Shown: piece after piece, positions 1 through 8,705 of the stretch
How positions within the stretch are numbered: position 1 is the stretch's first letter
How the letters are laid out: each line of letters opens with the position of its first letter
Assembly: GCA_022448245.1 (NCBI GenBank)
Contig: JAKVCO010000008.1
Span: 160,545 to 217,367, forward strand
DNA length: 56,823 bases
Reading direction: 5' to 3'
From: Paracoccaceae bacterium
GTDB lineage: Bacteria > Pseudomonadota > Alphaproteobacteria > Rhodobacterales > Rhodobacteraceae
Notes under the pieces: model-generated
Seen by the model: only the letters and a program-made list of their open reading frames with translations
Told to the model about the DNA's origin: nothing
Database searches by the model: none
Program-made: the position numbers and the translations under genes

Positions 1-495
1 TCTGTCGTCAACCGCTCCGTTTCGGGCGGTGGGATGATCGGACCTTTTGAAAGCTATGTTCTGACGGGCGCTTTGGCTGACGAGGCGCCACGCCTTTTGA
101 TTTGGGAGTTCCCCGCAACCTACGACCTTAAGGCCACGCAGCTTCGTCAGGTGCTCGGTTCGCTGAGGGCGGCAGGAAAGCCTGTCCAAAGCGAAACGCT
201 CGCGCTTGACGGCCAGAAGGTGACCCTGCCGCTTGCGTTGGGCGATGACCTCATCGGTATCGCTCCGGGCACGGGCGGGCTCTTCAAGATCAACATGAAG
301 CTGCGCCAGGCCGATGGGACCGTCACGAAACTGCGTCTCGACCGAAAGCGCCGGATGGCCGAAATCGCCGAGCTAGAGACCTGGTGGATCGACTTGTCGG
401 GTCTTGAGCTCGAAGGCGCTCGGCTGGAGATCGACATGAAAGGCGCCAAAGACGCGGTGACAGTGGATGTCTTGAAACTGTCCAGCCAAAGCTGA
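1..495 (+). CDS. C-terminal part of an AlgX/AlgJ-like SGNH protein (partial)
   Basis: The frame is open from the first base of the window, so this is the 3' end of a longer gene. The translated part, about 164 residues, contains a stretch reading RLLIWEFPATYDL. This resembles the (L)LIWE-[FIP]-PxRY segment near the end of the catalytic domain in AlgX/AlgJ-type SGNH hydrolase-like proteins, which O-acetylate exopolysaccharides in the periplasm. The rest is a beta-rich tail that I cannot assign, possibly a carbohydrate-binding module. The catalytic Ser and Asp-His residues would lie upstream, outside the window. Family assignment is moderate and rests on one motif; the acetylated polymer cannot be inferred. 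Confidence 0.5.
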   Translation, partial: SVVNRSVSGGGMIGPFESYVLTGALADEAPRLLIWEFPATYDLKATQLRQVLGSLRAAGKPVQSETLALDGQKVTLPLALGDDLIGIAPGTGGLFKINMKLRQADGTVTKLRLDRKRRMAEIAELETWWIDLSGLELEGARLEIDMKGAKDAVTVDVLKLSSQS

Positions 496-554
496 TTGGC
501 CAGCGGATCAGGGCCCTCGCCGGGCTCTGATCTTCTTTCGTGACCTTGCCCCAG

Positions 555-1146
555 CTAGTGCGCGCTTTCCCGCCACCGCTTTCGCGGAAGCATGATCAAA
601 GCGACAAGAAGGAAGCCCGCCAGCACAAACCTAAAGAAGTTGCTGAGCAGCGTGACGACCTGCTCAAGCTGCGATGCAAAGACTGCCCCAAGCCCCAAGA
701 AAGCCGCCGTCCAGATGGCCGCTCACGGCACGGCGGCGAGCGTGAAATTCCGCCACGCGAGCCCGCCCGCGCCCGAGACATAGGTGATCTAGGGACATGT
801 CGGGCTGGCCACAGTGTGGCTGAGCAAAACGGCGACGGAGCCGCGACGCTCCGGCAGAGCCTCACTTTTCTCCAGCACATGAGCAGTCGATGAGCGGCCC
901 TTCAGCCTCTCGATCAGCGGTCGGCCTGCGCGCGCCGCAATCCAGAATGCGACCTGATCGCCAGCGACAAAGGCCGTGAAAACGCCGATTGATACCGCTG
1001 CAAGTGACAGATCGCCCGCGGCCGCGAAGCTGCCGCGGTCAGGACGATGACCGATTCAGGCAACGGGACCGCAAGGCAGGCCAGAAAGACCACGGCCGCC
1101 ACGATGTAGGTGCCATAATCGGGGACGAGCGCCAGAAACGTCTCGG
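555..1146 (-). pseudogene. DedA-family membrane protein, decayed
   Basis: Reading the minus strand gives a DedA/SNARE-associated-type membrane protein only if three lesions are ignored. It starts with FLALVPDYGTYIVAAVVF and a conserved PLPESVIVLTA segment. It then shifts frame (near 1030) into GSFAAAGDLSLAAVSIGV and continues to HTVASPTCP, where there is an in-frame TAG. After ITYVSGAGGLAWRNFTLAAVP comes an in-frame TGA, then AAIWTAAFLGLGAVFASQL and a basic tail. DedA proteins are inner-membrane lipid-carrier or flippase-type proteins of about 200 residues, and the joined frames give about that length. No good start codon is left beside the upstream gene. One frameshift plus two stops argue for a real pseudogene rather than a single read error. 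Confidence 0.75.
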
Positions 1147-1500
1147 TTACGGGTTCTCGGCCCGGTACTGGGCTGCGGCCTCGCGCACGCGGGTTGTCAG
1201 CTCATCAAATGTCAGGCCCAGGTTCTCAGCGATGATGGCGAGGCGTATGCCACCCTGCCCTTCAGCAGAAAGCTCCAACAGGTCGCGCACGAAAGGGCGC
1301 GGTAGATCGTAGGTCAGAACGATATAGCGCGGCGTCATCCATCCTTTCAGAGCGACATCCACGTTCCTGGGGTCGTTGAAGTAGAGGAAATCGAGGAGGA
1401 ACTGCACACCGAACCAGCCGACGGCAATCACCACGGCCACGGTGACAGACACCAAGAGCCAATTCTGTCGCAGGAACCCTGCCAATCTCGGGCTGATCAC
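1147..1500 (-). CDS. Small membrane-anchored hypothetical protein
   Basis: 117 residues with a GTG start directly after the stop of the multicopper oxidase relic. Residues about 13-38 form one hydrophobic segment (LLVSVTVAVVIAVGWFGVQF), followed by a soluble region with a possible helical C-terminus. I do not recognise a family. The frame is intact although its neighbours on both sides (multicopper oxidase and DedA) are broken. It was probably the third gene of a four-gene unit read right to left: beta-trefoil protein, oxidase, this gene, dedA. Whether it is still expressed is unclear. Confidence 0.5.
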   Translation of the reverse strand: MISPRLAGFLRQNWLLVSVTVAVVIAVGWFGVQFLLDFLYFNDPRNVDVALKGWMTPRYIVLTYDLPRPFVRDLLELSAEGQGGIRLAIIAENLGLTFDELTTRVREAAAQYRAENP

Positions 1501-1501
1501 G

Positions 1502-2992
1502 TCACAGCACCTCTACCACTTGCATCATACCTCGGTCTTCATGCCGCAAGACATGGCAATGCATGACGAACTTGCCGCGGAAGGTCTCAAAGCGGGTTTT
1601 GTAGGTGATCTTACCCGGTCCGCTATTCGTACTGAAAGGGAGAGCCACGGTATCCTGCCAACGGCGCAGCAGATCGCGCACTGCCAGTTCCACACCGTTG
1701 ATATGCGTCACGAGGAACGGGTTGACGTGAATGTGGTGGGCGTGAGCCGCGTTGGTGTTGTTCTCGATCGTCCATTCCTCGGAGGTGCCCAGCTCAACCA
1801 CGCGCTTGGTTTCACCGGAATACTGCTCGCCATCGATCTGGAAACCGCCTTGGAAATTGATCACACGCTGCCTGAGCGGCGCGTCGTCAAAGGGCGCGAG
1901 CGGTGCTGCTGGCAAGGCCGGGTCGTCAGACCAAGCGGCGTCCAAGGTATCGCCACTGATGGCGATCTTCAGCGCAATTCGTTCCGTCGACGATCCTAAG
2001 TCGAGGCCTCACAAAACCGAGGCGCCGAACTCCACCGCAAAGTTGCGGGCTTTCGCCCAGACAGGAACGCGCATCATCAGATCCATGCGATTACCGGGGG
2101 CCATCGCCGCCGGATTCTAGCCACAGCTCGTCACCGTCAAACTGGTCGATGGGAAACCGCCGCGGCAACGTCAGCCCGTCAAAGGCGATCTGGTACATTT
2201 CCAGATCAGGCACATTGGTCGAGAGGCGCGCAAAGTCGCCGCCGCCCACGCCTGAGGCCTGCGCGTTGATAATGCGCCATCTCTGCACCTCACCCGGCCG
2301 CATTGCCAGCGTTGGGTTCAGCGCACCACCGCCATCCGGGTCCACGAGGATCAATCCCTCGTTGACGATCATCATGATCTTCTCCGCCGCCTGAGCAATG
2401 TAGTCCGGCATCGTCCCGGGCATGTCCGGCACAATCAGAGGTCCGGCGAGGCCAGCTGCGACTTGCGATTGCGTCGCGCCGTGCTTGTGGGCGTGGTACC
2501 AGAAGGTGCCGGAGAGATGATCTGGACCGATCTCGAACCGGACCTGTGTGCGGTGGCTTCGAAGGGTCTCTGCCACGGACGTACCGCAGATTTCTTCTCC
2601 TGGAACGAACTGGCCCTTGGGCGTGACGCTGACGAAATCGTTGTCGGCGTCGAATTCCCCACTGCTGTCGGTCGTGGGTGAAACATGCAGACCATGGGTA
2701 TGCAGATTGGTGGTGTGGAGCCGGTGGAACTGGTTCACGTCTTGCGCGCAATCGTCATGCAGTGGCTCAAGATCGTTGATCAGCTCAATATCAAGCACGC
2801 CCCCCGTTCCACGACTAGCGTGGGACCAGGTGACTTGCCGTTGTAGGTAAAGCGCCCGTCGGCCCCCGCGACGACCAAGGTACTCGAATTGGATTGAGCA
2901 TTGGCTCGCAAGGCGGTGCCTCCCGCGATAGAAGCACAGGCCAACCCCGCCGCTGAACCAGCCAGCACTGCCCTTCGGCTGAGCCGCTTCAT
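1502..2992 (-). pseudogene. Tat-exported multicopper oxidase, frameshifted
   Basis: The start ATG (2992) opens a twin-arginine signal (MKRLSRRAVLAGSAAG). All four copper-binding clusters of a multicopper oxidase can be found: HTHGLH, WYHAHKHG, HAHHIHVNPF and HCHVLRHEDRGMM. They are spread over different frames. The frame changes inside a run of G (about 2797-2803, after VERG), changes again near 2110 (after ESGGDGP), and meets an in-frame TGA near 2010 (after VEFGASVL). Intact relatives of about 500 residues oxidise metals or phenolics in the periplasm. The start overlaps the stop of the upstream beta-trefoil relic (ATGA). Two shifts plus one stop make loss of function likely, though the homopolymer shift alone could be a sequencing error. 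Confidence 0.8.
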
Positions 2993-3503
2993 GGTAGAAC
3001 GACCCAAGTCTTAAGAGCCCCCGCAGCTTCCGCGTAAGGCGCCAGGCTGAGGGGACGGGACACAAAGGGCCCTGCTGACCTGCTTTCCTCGCCCACCGTC
3101 AGGCACTGATCCGCATCACTCCGCAGGACGATCTCGCCAGACGTCTCTTTGAAGTCGAAGGCCTGAGCTGGAACAGCGCGGTCGCACATGGCCAAACGCA
3201 GGAGCGATGCCGCGCCTGAGTCATAGGCCATGCATTACTCGGGAAAGGCCACAGACCGCGCGAAGCCGCTCTCCTCCTCCCACGAAAACTGCACGTCTCC
3301 CCCCCTCGGCTTGCACGAATGTGCATGAAGGAATTCGCCAAACCGCGCCGTTGCGTATCGATGCACCAACCAAGCTGATCTGGCTCGTCCAAGTTGTCGG
3401 CAAGGTAAATCACCGGCTCCGGTGTGCCCACACTCGGAGCCTCAGCAAGGGCTGCGGCTGGGACGGATAGAAGGCACATGAGGCCTAGCAATCGGGCAAG
3501 CAT
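2989..3503 (-). pseudogene. Secreted beta-trefoil (ricin-B-like) protein, frameshifted
   Basis: The N-terminus is a clear signal peptide (MLARLLGLMCLLSVPAAALA). After it come CIDTQRRGL and, in the next frame, FLHAHSCKPRGGDVQFSW. Together these resemble the CIDTxGRG...HAHSCKP-GGDVQF repeat of bacterial beta-trefoil lectin-like proteins. The frame changes near 3330. An in-frame TAA follows SVAFPE near 3237, after which the downstream part (MAYDSGAASLLRLAMCDR to the end) continues in the same second frame. The last codon overlaps the start of the multicopper oxidase relic, so the two were probably one operon. Function was likely sugar or surface binding; this is family inference only. Confidence 0.65.
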
Positions 3504-3791
3504 ATCTCCGCCTTTCTTGAGCGCTTAGTCTGTACTTCTACGGCGCCATCGGTCCTTTCCGTCGAAGTTCTTTGGCAGGTGTAGGTACGGGCCAGAGGCG
3601 CAAGTGCGCACCATTGCAAACCCATACACCTTTGGCTGCGGCAATGGGCCGCCTCGGTCAAGATGCTCAAAAATCTCGCTTCTTTCCTTTCTCAGGTCCC
3701 TCGCACCTTGCCGCTTTTCGAAATTGTTGACTTTCAAAGGGATCGCGCGGAGCATCGGATCTCTCGCTCAATTTCATTGGGATCCGCTGTG

Positions 3792-4886
3792 ATGAACAGA
3801 CTTGCGACGACATTTACAGGCCTTGAGTTTGAAAACCCATTCGTTCTGGCCTCGGCTCCGCCGACGGAAAGTAAGCGTAAAATCCTGCGTGCTTTTGAGG
3901 CGGGATGGGGCGGTGTTGTAACCAAGACGATCGGCCTGCATCACGTCGAAAACGTCGCCGGCCCGAAGACGATCTTTCAGCGCGCAAGCGACGTGGCGCC
4001 CTACGTTTCGCGCAACAAGCGGCCCGATACTGTCTCCCATTCCTCGTGGAACTGGGAGCTGATTTCAGACCAGCCACTCGACCTCTGGCTCCCCGATCTG
4101 GAGGAGATCAAGAAGACCTATCCCACTCGCATGCTCATCGCCTCGATCATGGCGGGCGCTGACGGGGATGACGAGATGGCGAACTGGCAAAAGCTCGCCC
4201 GGGCCGTTGTGGACGTGGGCTGCGACGCGATCGAGCTGAACCTTTCGTGCCCGCACATGGACCGCAAGGACATGGGCGCCAACATCGCCAATGACGAAGA
4301 TGTTGTCCGCCGCATCCTGAAAGCGGTGAAAGAGGCCGTGGATGTCCCGATCTGGGTCAAGCTGACGCCCGCAACTTCGAGCCTCGTGGAAGGTGCAGGC
4401 GCGGCTTACGAGGCCGGTGCAGCCTCGATTTCGCTCTGCAACACGTTCCCTTCCCTGCCGCTCATGGACCCTGAGACCATGAAGTTTGAGGTGGAGGTCG
4501 ATGGCCTTGTCACCTCTGGCGGCCTCGGCGGCCTGGCCATCCTGCATCAGGCGCTGCAGCGGGTCTCCGACATCTCCAAAGTCTATCCGGACGGCGCAAT
4601 CTCCGGCATCGGCGGCATCCGTGGGTTCCGCGAAGCGTTCAACTTCATCGTCCATGGCGCGGGCAACCTGCAGGTCTGCACAGCGGCCATGGAAGAGAAG
4701 GGCAGCGGCGGCGTGGGTGTCCAACTGATCGAGGAGCTCAAGAGCGATCTGAACGACTACCTTGAGCGCAAGGGGCACAATTCAATTGAGGAATTCCGCG
4801 GCCTCGCCCGCGAGCGGATCGTGGAGCACAATCAGGTTCGCCGGAAGAGTGAAAACTACAACGGCGGCTACGACATCGCCTCCTAA
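3792..4886 (+). CDS. PreA-like dihydropyrimidine dehydrogenase / class-1 dihydroorotate dehydrogenase-like protein without ferredoxin domain
   Basis: 364 residues of FMN-dependent TIM barrel. The N-terminal GLEFENPFVLASAPPT, the central ELNLSCPHMDRKDMGA loop, VKLTP, and ISGIGGIRGFREAFNFIV followed by NLQVCTAAM are the landmarks of PreA/DHOD-type enzymes. I chose ATG 3792 because the family fold begins immediately after it; the open frame upstream (from 3663) looks non-coding. Usual PreA subunits carry a C-terminal double [4Fe-4S] ferredoxin segment; here the protein ends after the barrel and no Cys-rich motif follows in any frame. No PreT (FAD/NADPH subunit) gene is nearby. It heads a catabolic operon with a dihydropyrimidinase, so reduction or re-oxidation of a pyrimidine ring is the likely job, but the electron donor is unclear. 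Confidence 0.75.
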   Translation: MNRLATTFTGLEFENPFVLASAPPTESKRKILRAFEAGWGGVVTKTIGLHHVENVAGPKTIFQRASDVAPYVSRNKRPDTVSHSSWNWELISDQPLDLWLPDLEEIKKTYPTRMLIASIMAGADGDDEMANWQKLARAVVDVGCDAIELNLSCPHMDRKDMGANIANDEDVVRRILKAVKEAVDVPIWVKLTPATSSLVEGAGAAYEAGAASISLCNTFPSLPLMDPETMKFEVEVDGLVTSGGLGGLAILHQALQRVSDISKVYPDGAISGIGGIRGFREAFNFIVHGAGNLQVCTAAMEEKGSGGVGVQLIEELKSDLNDYLERKGHNSIEEFRGLARERIVEHNQVRRKSENYNGGYDIAS

Positions 4887-5100
4887 GACACGGGCGGCCA
4901 CATCGATTTCAGGCCGAACTCTGCCTGCTCGATCGCCAATTTGGCGAGGCAGAAAGCCTGCCCGCGTAGCTTTTGAGCAAAGACGAAGACTGCCCGTATT
5001 CGACGCCCGACCACGGCGAAAAACGTTGACCGGCTCGGCGGTTACGCCCCAACCTTCGGTGAATTGGTAGAATCGATAGGGCGTCCGGGGGGGAAAAGAG

Positions 5101-6348
5101 ATGGATGGTGGGCAGAATTTTCGCGTAGATCCCGACCGGCTCTGGGACACCTTGATGGAGATGGCCAAGATCGGCCCGGGTGTTGCGGGCGGCAACAATC
5201 GCCAGACCCTGACCGACGAAGATGCCGAAGGCCGCGCGCTCTTCCAGACGTGGTGCGAAGCGGCAGGCATGTCGATGGGCGTCGACACGATGGGCAACAT
5301 GTTTGCCACCCGTGAGGGCACGGACCCAGACGCGCTGCCGGTCTACATGGGCTCCCACCTCGATACGCAGCCCACGGGAGGCAAGTACGACGGGGTGCTC
5401 GGCGTGCTCGGTGGCCTCGAGGTTATCCGCACGCTCAACGACCTCGACATCAAAACGAAGCACCCGATCGTCATCGCCAACTGGACGAACGAGGAAGGCA
5501 CCCGCTTTGCGCCTGCGATGCTGTCATCCGGTGTCTTCAGCGGAAAACACACGCAAGACTGGGCCTATGACCGCGTCGACGCGGACGGCAAACGCTTTGG
5601 AGATGAACTCAAGCGCATCGGCTGGGTGGGCGACGAAGAGGTCGGCGCCCGCAAGATGCACGCGATGTTCGAGCTCCATATCGAACAAGGCCCGATCCTC
5701 GAGGCCGAGAACAAGGATGTCGGTGTCGTGACCCATGGCCAGGGCCTGCGCTGGATCGAATGCACCGTGACCGGCAAAGAGAGCCATACAGGCTCCACCC
5801 CCATGGCCATGCGCAAGAACGCGGGCCGCGGGCTCGCGCTGGTGACAGAGCTCGTCCACGAGATCGCCATGAAAAACCAGCCCAACGCCGTGGGCGCCAT
5901 CGGCCATATCGACGTCTACCCGAACTCCCGCAACATCATTCCGGGCAAGGTGGTCTTCACCGTCGACATGCGCACGCACCTCCTCGACAAGCTCGAGGCG
6001 ATGGTGGCCGAATTCAACGAAAAGGCCCCGAAGCTCTGCGAAGAGATCGGTGTCGAGTTCGAATGCCACATCGTCGGCCAATTCAACCCGCCCGCCTTTG
6101 ATGAGACCTGCGTGGCCGCCGTCCGAGATGCCGCCGAGGAGCTCGGCTATACCCACATGGACATCGTCTCAGGCGCGGGCCACGACGCATGCTGGATCAA
6201 CGACGTCGCACCCACCGCCATGATCATGTGCCCCTGCGTTGACGGCCTCAGCCACAACGAGGCCGAGGACATCAGCAAGGAATGGGCGCAAGCAGGCACG
6301 GACGTGCTGCTCCATGCGGTGCTGAACACTGCGGAGATTGTGGAGTGA
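5101..6348 (+). CDS. Zn-dependent M20-family carbamoyl-amidohydrolase (beta-ureidopropionase / N-carbamoyl-amino-acid hydrolase type)
   Basis: 415 residues. The two-metal ligands of the M20 family are visible in order: GSHLDT (His), GGKYDGVLG (Asp), WTNEEGTRF (Glu), FELHIEQGP (His) and GLSHNEAED (His). SHTGSTPM is part of the dimerisation/substrate region, and GAGHDACW is also conserved. Enzymes of this group hydrolyse N-carbamoyl-beta-alanine, N-carbamoyl amino acids or allantoate. Placement next to a dihydropyrimidinase favours the carbamoyl product of ring opening. A run of G followed by AAAAGAG lies directly before the ATG and is a good ribosome site. The 214 bp upstream contain no recognisable gene. 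The next gene overlaps it at GTGA. Confidence 0.88.
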   Translation: MDGGQNFRVDPDRLWDTLMEMAKIGPGVAGGNNRQTLTDEDAEGRALFQTWCEAAGMSMGVDTMGNMFATREGTDPDALPVYMGSHLDTQPTGGKYDGVLGVLGGLEVIRTLNDLDIKTKHPIVIANWTNEEGTRFAPAMLSSGVFSGKHTQDWAYDRVDADGKRFGDELKRIGWVGDEEVGARKMHAMFELHIEQGPILEAENKDVGVVTHGQGLRWIECTVTGKESHTGSTPMAMRKNAGRGLALVTELVHEIAMKNQPNAVGAIGHIDVYPNSRNIIPGKVVFTVDMRTHLLDKLEAMVAEFNEKAPKLCEEIGVEFECHIVGQFNPPAFDETCVAAVRDAAEELGYTHMDIVSGAGHDACWINDVAPTAMIMCPCVDGLSHNEAEDISKEWAQAGTDVLLHAVLNTAEIVE

Positions 6349-6911
6349 TCCTTCAATTTTTCGATGATTTCGGCGGCATTTTGGAAGTCGCTGGAATCTG
6401 GTTTACCGGTATCGCCACATTTACGGCGGCTTACGTTGCCCTTCGCGTAGCAAATCGCGCAAACCGCCAAACCATCTCGGTTTGGGCCAGACCCATGATT
6501 GAAGTTACTAGGGGCGTAAGCGGCTCAAAGGTGGATGTTTTTGTTCTGTCAGCAACCAATTTGGGACTTAGACCAGTTACGATCCGCTCCCTTGCTATTC
6601 GGTCACGCCTGCCGAGGTACGACGCCATTCTAATGGAGGGCATGGCGGGAAGCTCACCACTACCAATAACTCTCCAAGACGGCGAAACGGCAACTTGGAG
6701 GTTCCAGGAAATCACTCCTGAGAGCACAAATTGGTATCGTGACTTAGCTGAGCACTTTGCCGAGCTTGGCAGTCCCTGGAAATGGTTGGCAGCGCGGAAC
6801 GTACGATTTTTCGTTGTCACAAGCCTGGGCAACGAGTTTTTCGCTCCGAAAGAAAGGGGCCTTCGTAAAAAGATTCTGGAACAGCTGGCTGCCATTGGAG
6901 AGACAAAATGA
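6345..6911 (+). CDS. Hypothetical protein with N-terminal membrane segment, inserted in the operon
   Basis: 188 residues. The GTG start overlaps the stop of the hydrolase (GTGA) and its stop overlaps the dihydropyrimidinase start (ATGA), so it is translationally coupled on both sides. Residues about 14-34 (LEVAGIWFTGIATFTAAYVALR) form a membrane segment followed by a short helix and a soluble beta-rich domain. I do not recognise the family. Its base and codon use are visibly more A/T-rich than the neighbouring enzymes, suggesting later acquisition. The catabolic enzymes on either side do not need it, so a role in the pathway is not implied by position alone. Confidence 0.6.
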   Translation: MILQFFDDFGGILEVAGIWFTGIATFTAAYVALRVANRANRQTISVWARPMIEVTRGVSGSKVDVFVLSATNLGLRPVTIRSLAIRSRLPRYDAILMEGMAGSSPLPITLQDGETATWRFQEITPESTNWYRDLAEHFAELGSPWKWLAARNVRFFVVTSLGNEFFAPKERGLRKKILEQLAAIGETK

Positions 6912-8365
6912 CCACCACAATCATCAAGAACGGCACCATCGTCACCCACGATCTCACCTACGAGGCGGACGTGGCTATCGAGAACGGCGTCATCACGGAG
7001 ATCGGCCCGAACCTGTCCGGCGATGAAGTGCTCGACGCCACCGGCTGCTACGTGATGCCCGGCGGGATTGACCCGCATGTGCATCTCGAGATGCCTTTCA
7101 TGGGTACCTATTCCTCCGACGATTTCGAATCCGGCACCCGCGCGGCGCTGGCGGGGGGCACGACGATGGTCGTGGACTTCTGCCTGCCCAACCAGGGCGA
7201 AAGCCTCCTCGACGCGATCAAGCGCTGGGACAACAAATCGACCCGCGCGAACTGCGACTACTCCTTCCACATGGCCGTCACCTGGTGGGGGGAGCAGGTC
7301 TTCAACGACATGAAAACCGTGATCGAGCAGCGCGGGATCAACACGTTCAAACACTTCCTCGCCTACAAAGGCGCGCTCATGGTCAACGACGATGAGCTCT
7401 TCTCCAGCTTCAACCGCCTGGCGGAGCTCGGCGGGATCGCCATGGTCCATGCGGAGAATGGCGATGTGGTGGCGGAGCTTTCCGCCAAGCTGCTCGCAGA
7501 GGGCAACACGGGCCCCGAGGCCCACGCCTATTCTCGCCCCTCCCAAGTCGAAGGCGAGGCCACGAACCGCGCGATCATGATCGCCGATATGGCGGGCGTC
7601 CCGCTTTATGTCGTCCATACCTCCTGCGAGGAGGCGCACGAGGCCATCCGCCGTGCGCGTCAGCAGGGCAAGCGCGTCTGGGGGGAGCCTCTGATCCAGC
7701 ACCTGACCCTCGATGAGCGTGAGTATTTCGTCGACGATTGGGACCACGCCGCGCGCCGTGTGATGTCCCCGCCATTCCGCGACGCGGGGCATCAGCAGTC
7801 GCTTTGGGCGGGTCTGCAGGCGGGATCGCTGTCTGTCGTGGCAACTGATCATTGCGCCTTCACGACAGAACAAAAGCGCTACGGCGTGGGCGATTTCACC
7901 AAGATCCCCAACGGCACCGGCGGGCTTGAGGACCGAATGCCCATGCTCTGGACCCACGGTGTGGAGACGGGCCGCTTGACCCCCAATGAGTTCGTGGCCG
8001 TCACCTCCACCAACATCGCCAAAATCTTGAACTGCTACCCAAAGAAGGGCGCGGTGCTCGTGGGTGCGGATGCCGACCTCGTGGTGTGGGACTCGAAGAA
8101 ATCAAAGACCATCACCGCAGGAACGCAGCAGTCAGCCATCGATTACAACGTCTTCGAGGGCAAAGAAGTCACCGGCCTGCCCCGCTTCACGCTGACCCGC
8201 GGCCAAGTGGCGATCAGCGACGGCGAGGTGAAGACGCAAGAGGGTCACGGCAACTTCGTCAAACGCCCCGGCAACGGCGCCACCAACAAAGCGCTCAGCA
8301 CTTGGAAGGAGCTCACCCAGCCCCGCCCGGTCCAGCGCTCCGGCATCCCGGCGACGGGGGTGTAA
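6908..8365 (+). CDS. hydA: Dihydropyrimidinase / D-hydantoinase
   Basis: 485 residues, the normal length for this amidohydrolase. GGIDPHVHLEMPF supplies the HxH metal ligands (His57, His59). FKHFLAYKG contains the lysine that is carboxylated in this family (about Lys148). MVHAEN and VVHTSCEEA supply further His ligands, and VATDHCAF the metal-binding Asp. It opens the ring of 5,6-dihydrouracil, dihydrothymine or 5-substituted hydantoins to the N-carbamoyl product, which the upstream M20 hydrolase can split. Start ATG overlaps the stop of the preceding gene. The symbol is generic for the family; substrate preference cannot be read from sequence. Confidence 0.92.
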   Translation: MTTTIIKNGTIVTHDLTYEADVAIENGVITEIGPNLSGDEVLDATGCYVMPGGIDPHVHLEMPFMGTYSSDDFESGTRAALAGGTTMVVDFCLPNQGESLLDAIKRWDNKSTRANCDYSFHMAVTWWGEQVFNDMKTVIEQRGINTFKHFLAYKGALMVNDDELFSSFNRLAELGGIAMVHAENGDVVAELSAKLLAEGNTGPEAHAYSRPSQVEGEATNRAIMIADMAGVPLYVVHTSCEEAHEAIRRARQQGKRVWGEPLIQHLTLDEREYFVDDWDHAARRVMSPPFRDAGHQQSLWAGLQAGSLSVVATDHCAFTTEQKRYGVGDFTKIPNGTGGLEDRMPMLWTHGVETGRLTPNEFVAVTSTNIAKILNCYPKKGAVLVGADADLVVWDSKKSKTITAGTQQSAIDYNVFEGKEVTGLPRFTLTRGQVAISDGEVKTQEGHGNFVKRPGNGATNKALSTWKELTQPRPVQRSGIPATGV

Positions 8366-8368
8366 ACA

Positions 8369-8701
8369 TTGGCAGCAAGGATTGAGCCTGAGATTTCTAG
8401 GAAGACACTCGAGGGCCCCGAGGAAGCGGCGGGCAGAGCGGCGATCTCCGCTGCCCGTATAAACAAAGCTGTTCGCGTCAGTTTCGCTGGGGGCCTGCTA
8501 GGTGTTCTCTTCGGAAGCTCCGTTGGACGCGTTGATCGAGCGCTTTCAACGCACAACGCTGAGGGATGGAACCTTGCTGAGGTTATCGCCGACAATCCGA
8601 ACCTCGCCATTTGGATTGTGCGCTTGCTTTTGTTGATTTTGACGCTGGGGCTTTGGACAATTTCCACAGGTTACATTTTCATCTTCGAGAAGCCTCGTTG
8701 A
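8369..8701 (+). CDS. Small two-helix membrane protein, hypothetical
   Basis: 110 residues with a TTG start 3 bp after the dihydropyrimidinase stop; it ends 4 bp before the ABC ATPase start. There are two hydrophobic segments, VSFAGGLLGVLFGSSVG (about 34-50) and LAIWIVRLLLLILTLGLWTI (about 80-100), and an alanine/glutamate-rich N-terminus. No family recognised. Like the gene at 6345 it is less G/C-rich than the surrounding operon and fills the space between two conserved genes almost exactly. The start codon is uncertain. Confidence 0.5.
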   Translation: MAARIEPEISRKTLEGPEEAAGRAAISAARINKAVRVSFAGGLLGVLFGSSVGRVDRALSTHNAEGWNLAEVIADNPNLAIWIVRLLLLILTLGLWTISTGYIFIFEKPR

Positions 8702-8705
8702 GTTC

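Noticed and set aside
3663..3791. N-terminal extension of the PreA-like protein
   Set aside because: The extra 43 residues resemble no part of the family, and the ATG at 3792 begins the conserved fold.
6431..7957. 508-codon open frame on the minus strand
   Set aside because: It is antisense to the dihydropyrimidinase and the 6345 gene, with low-complexity Arg/His/Asp-rich translation. The plus-strand enzyme motifs explain the region.
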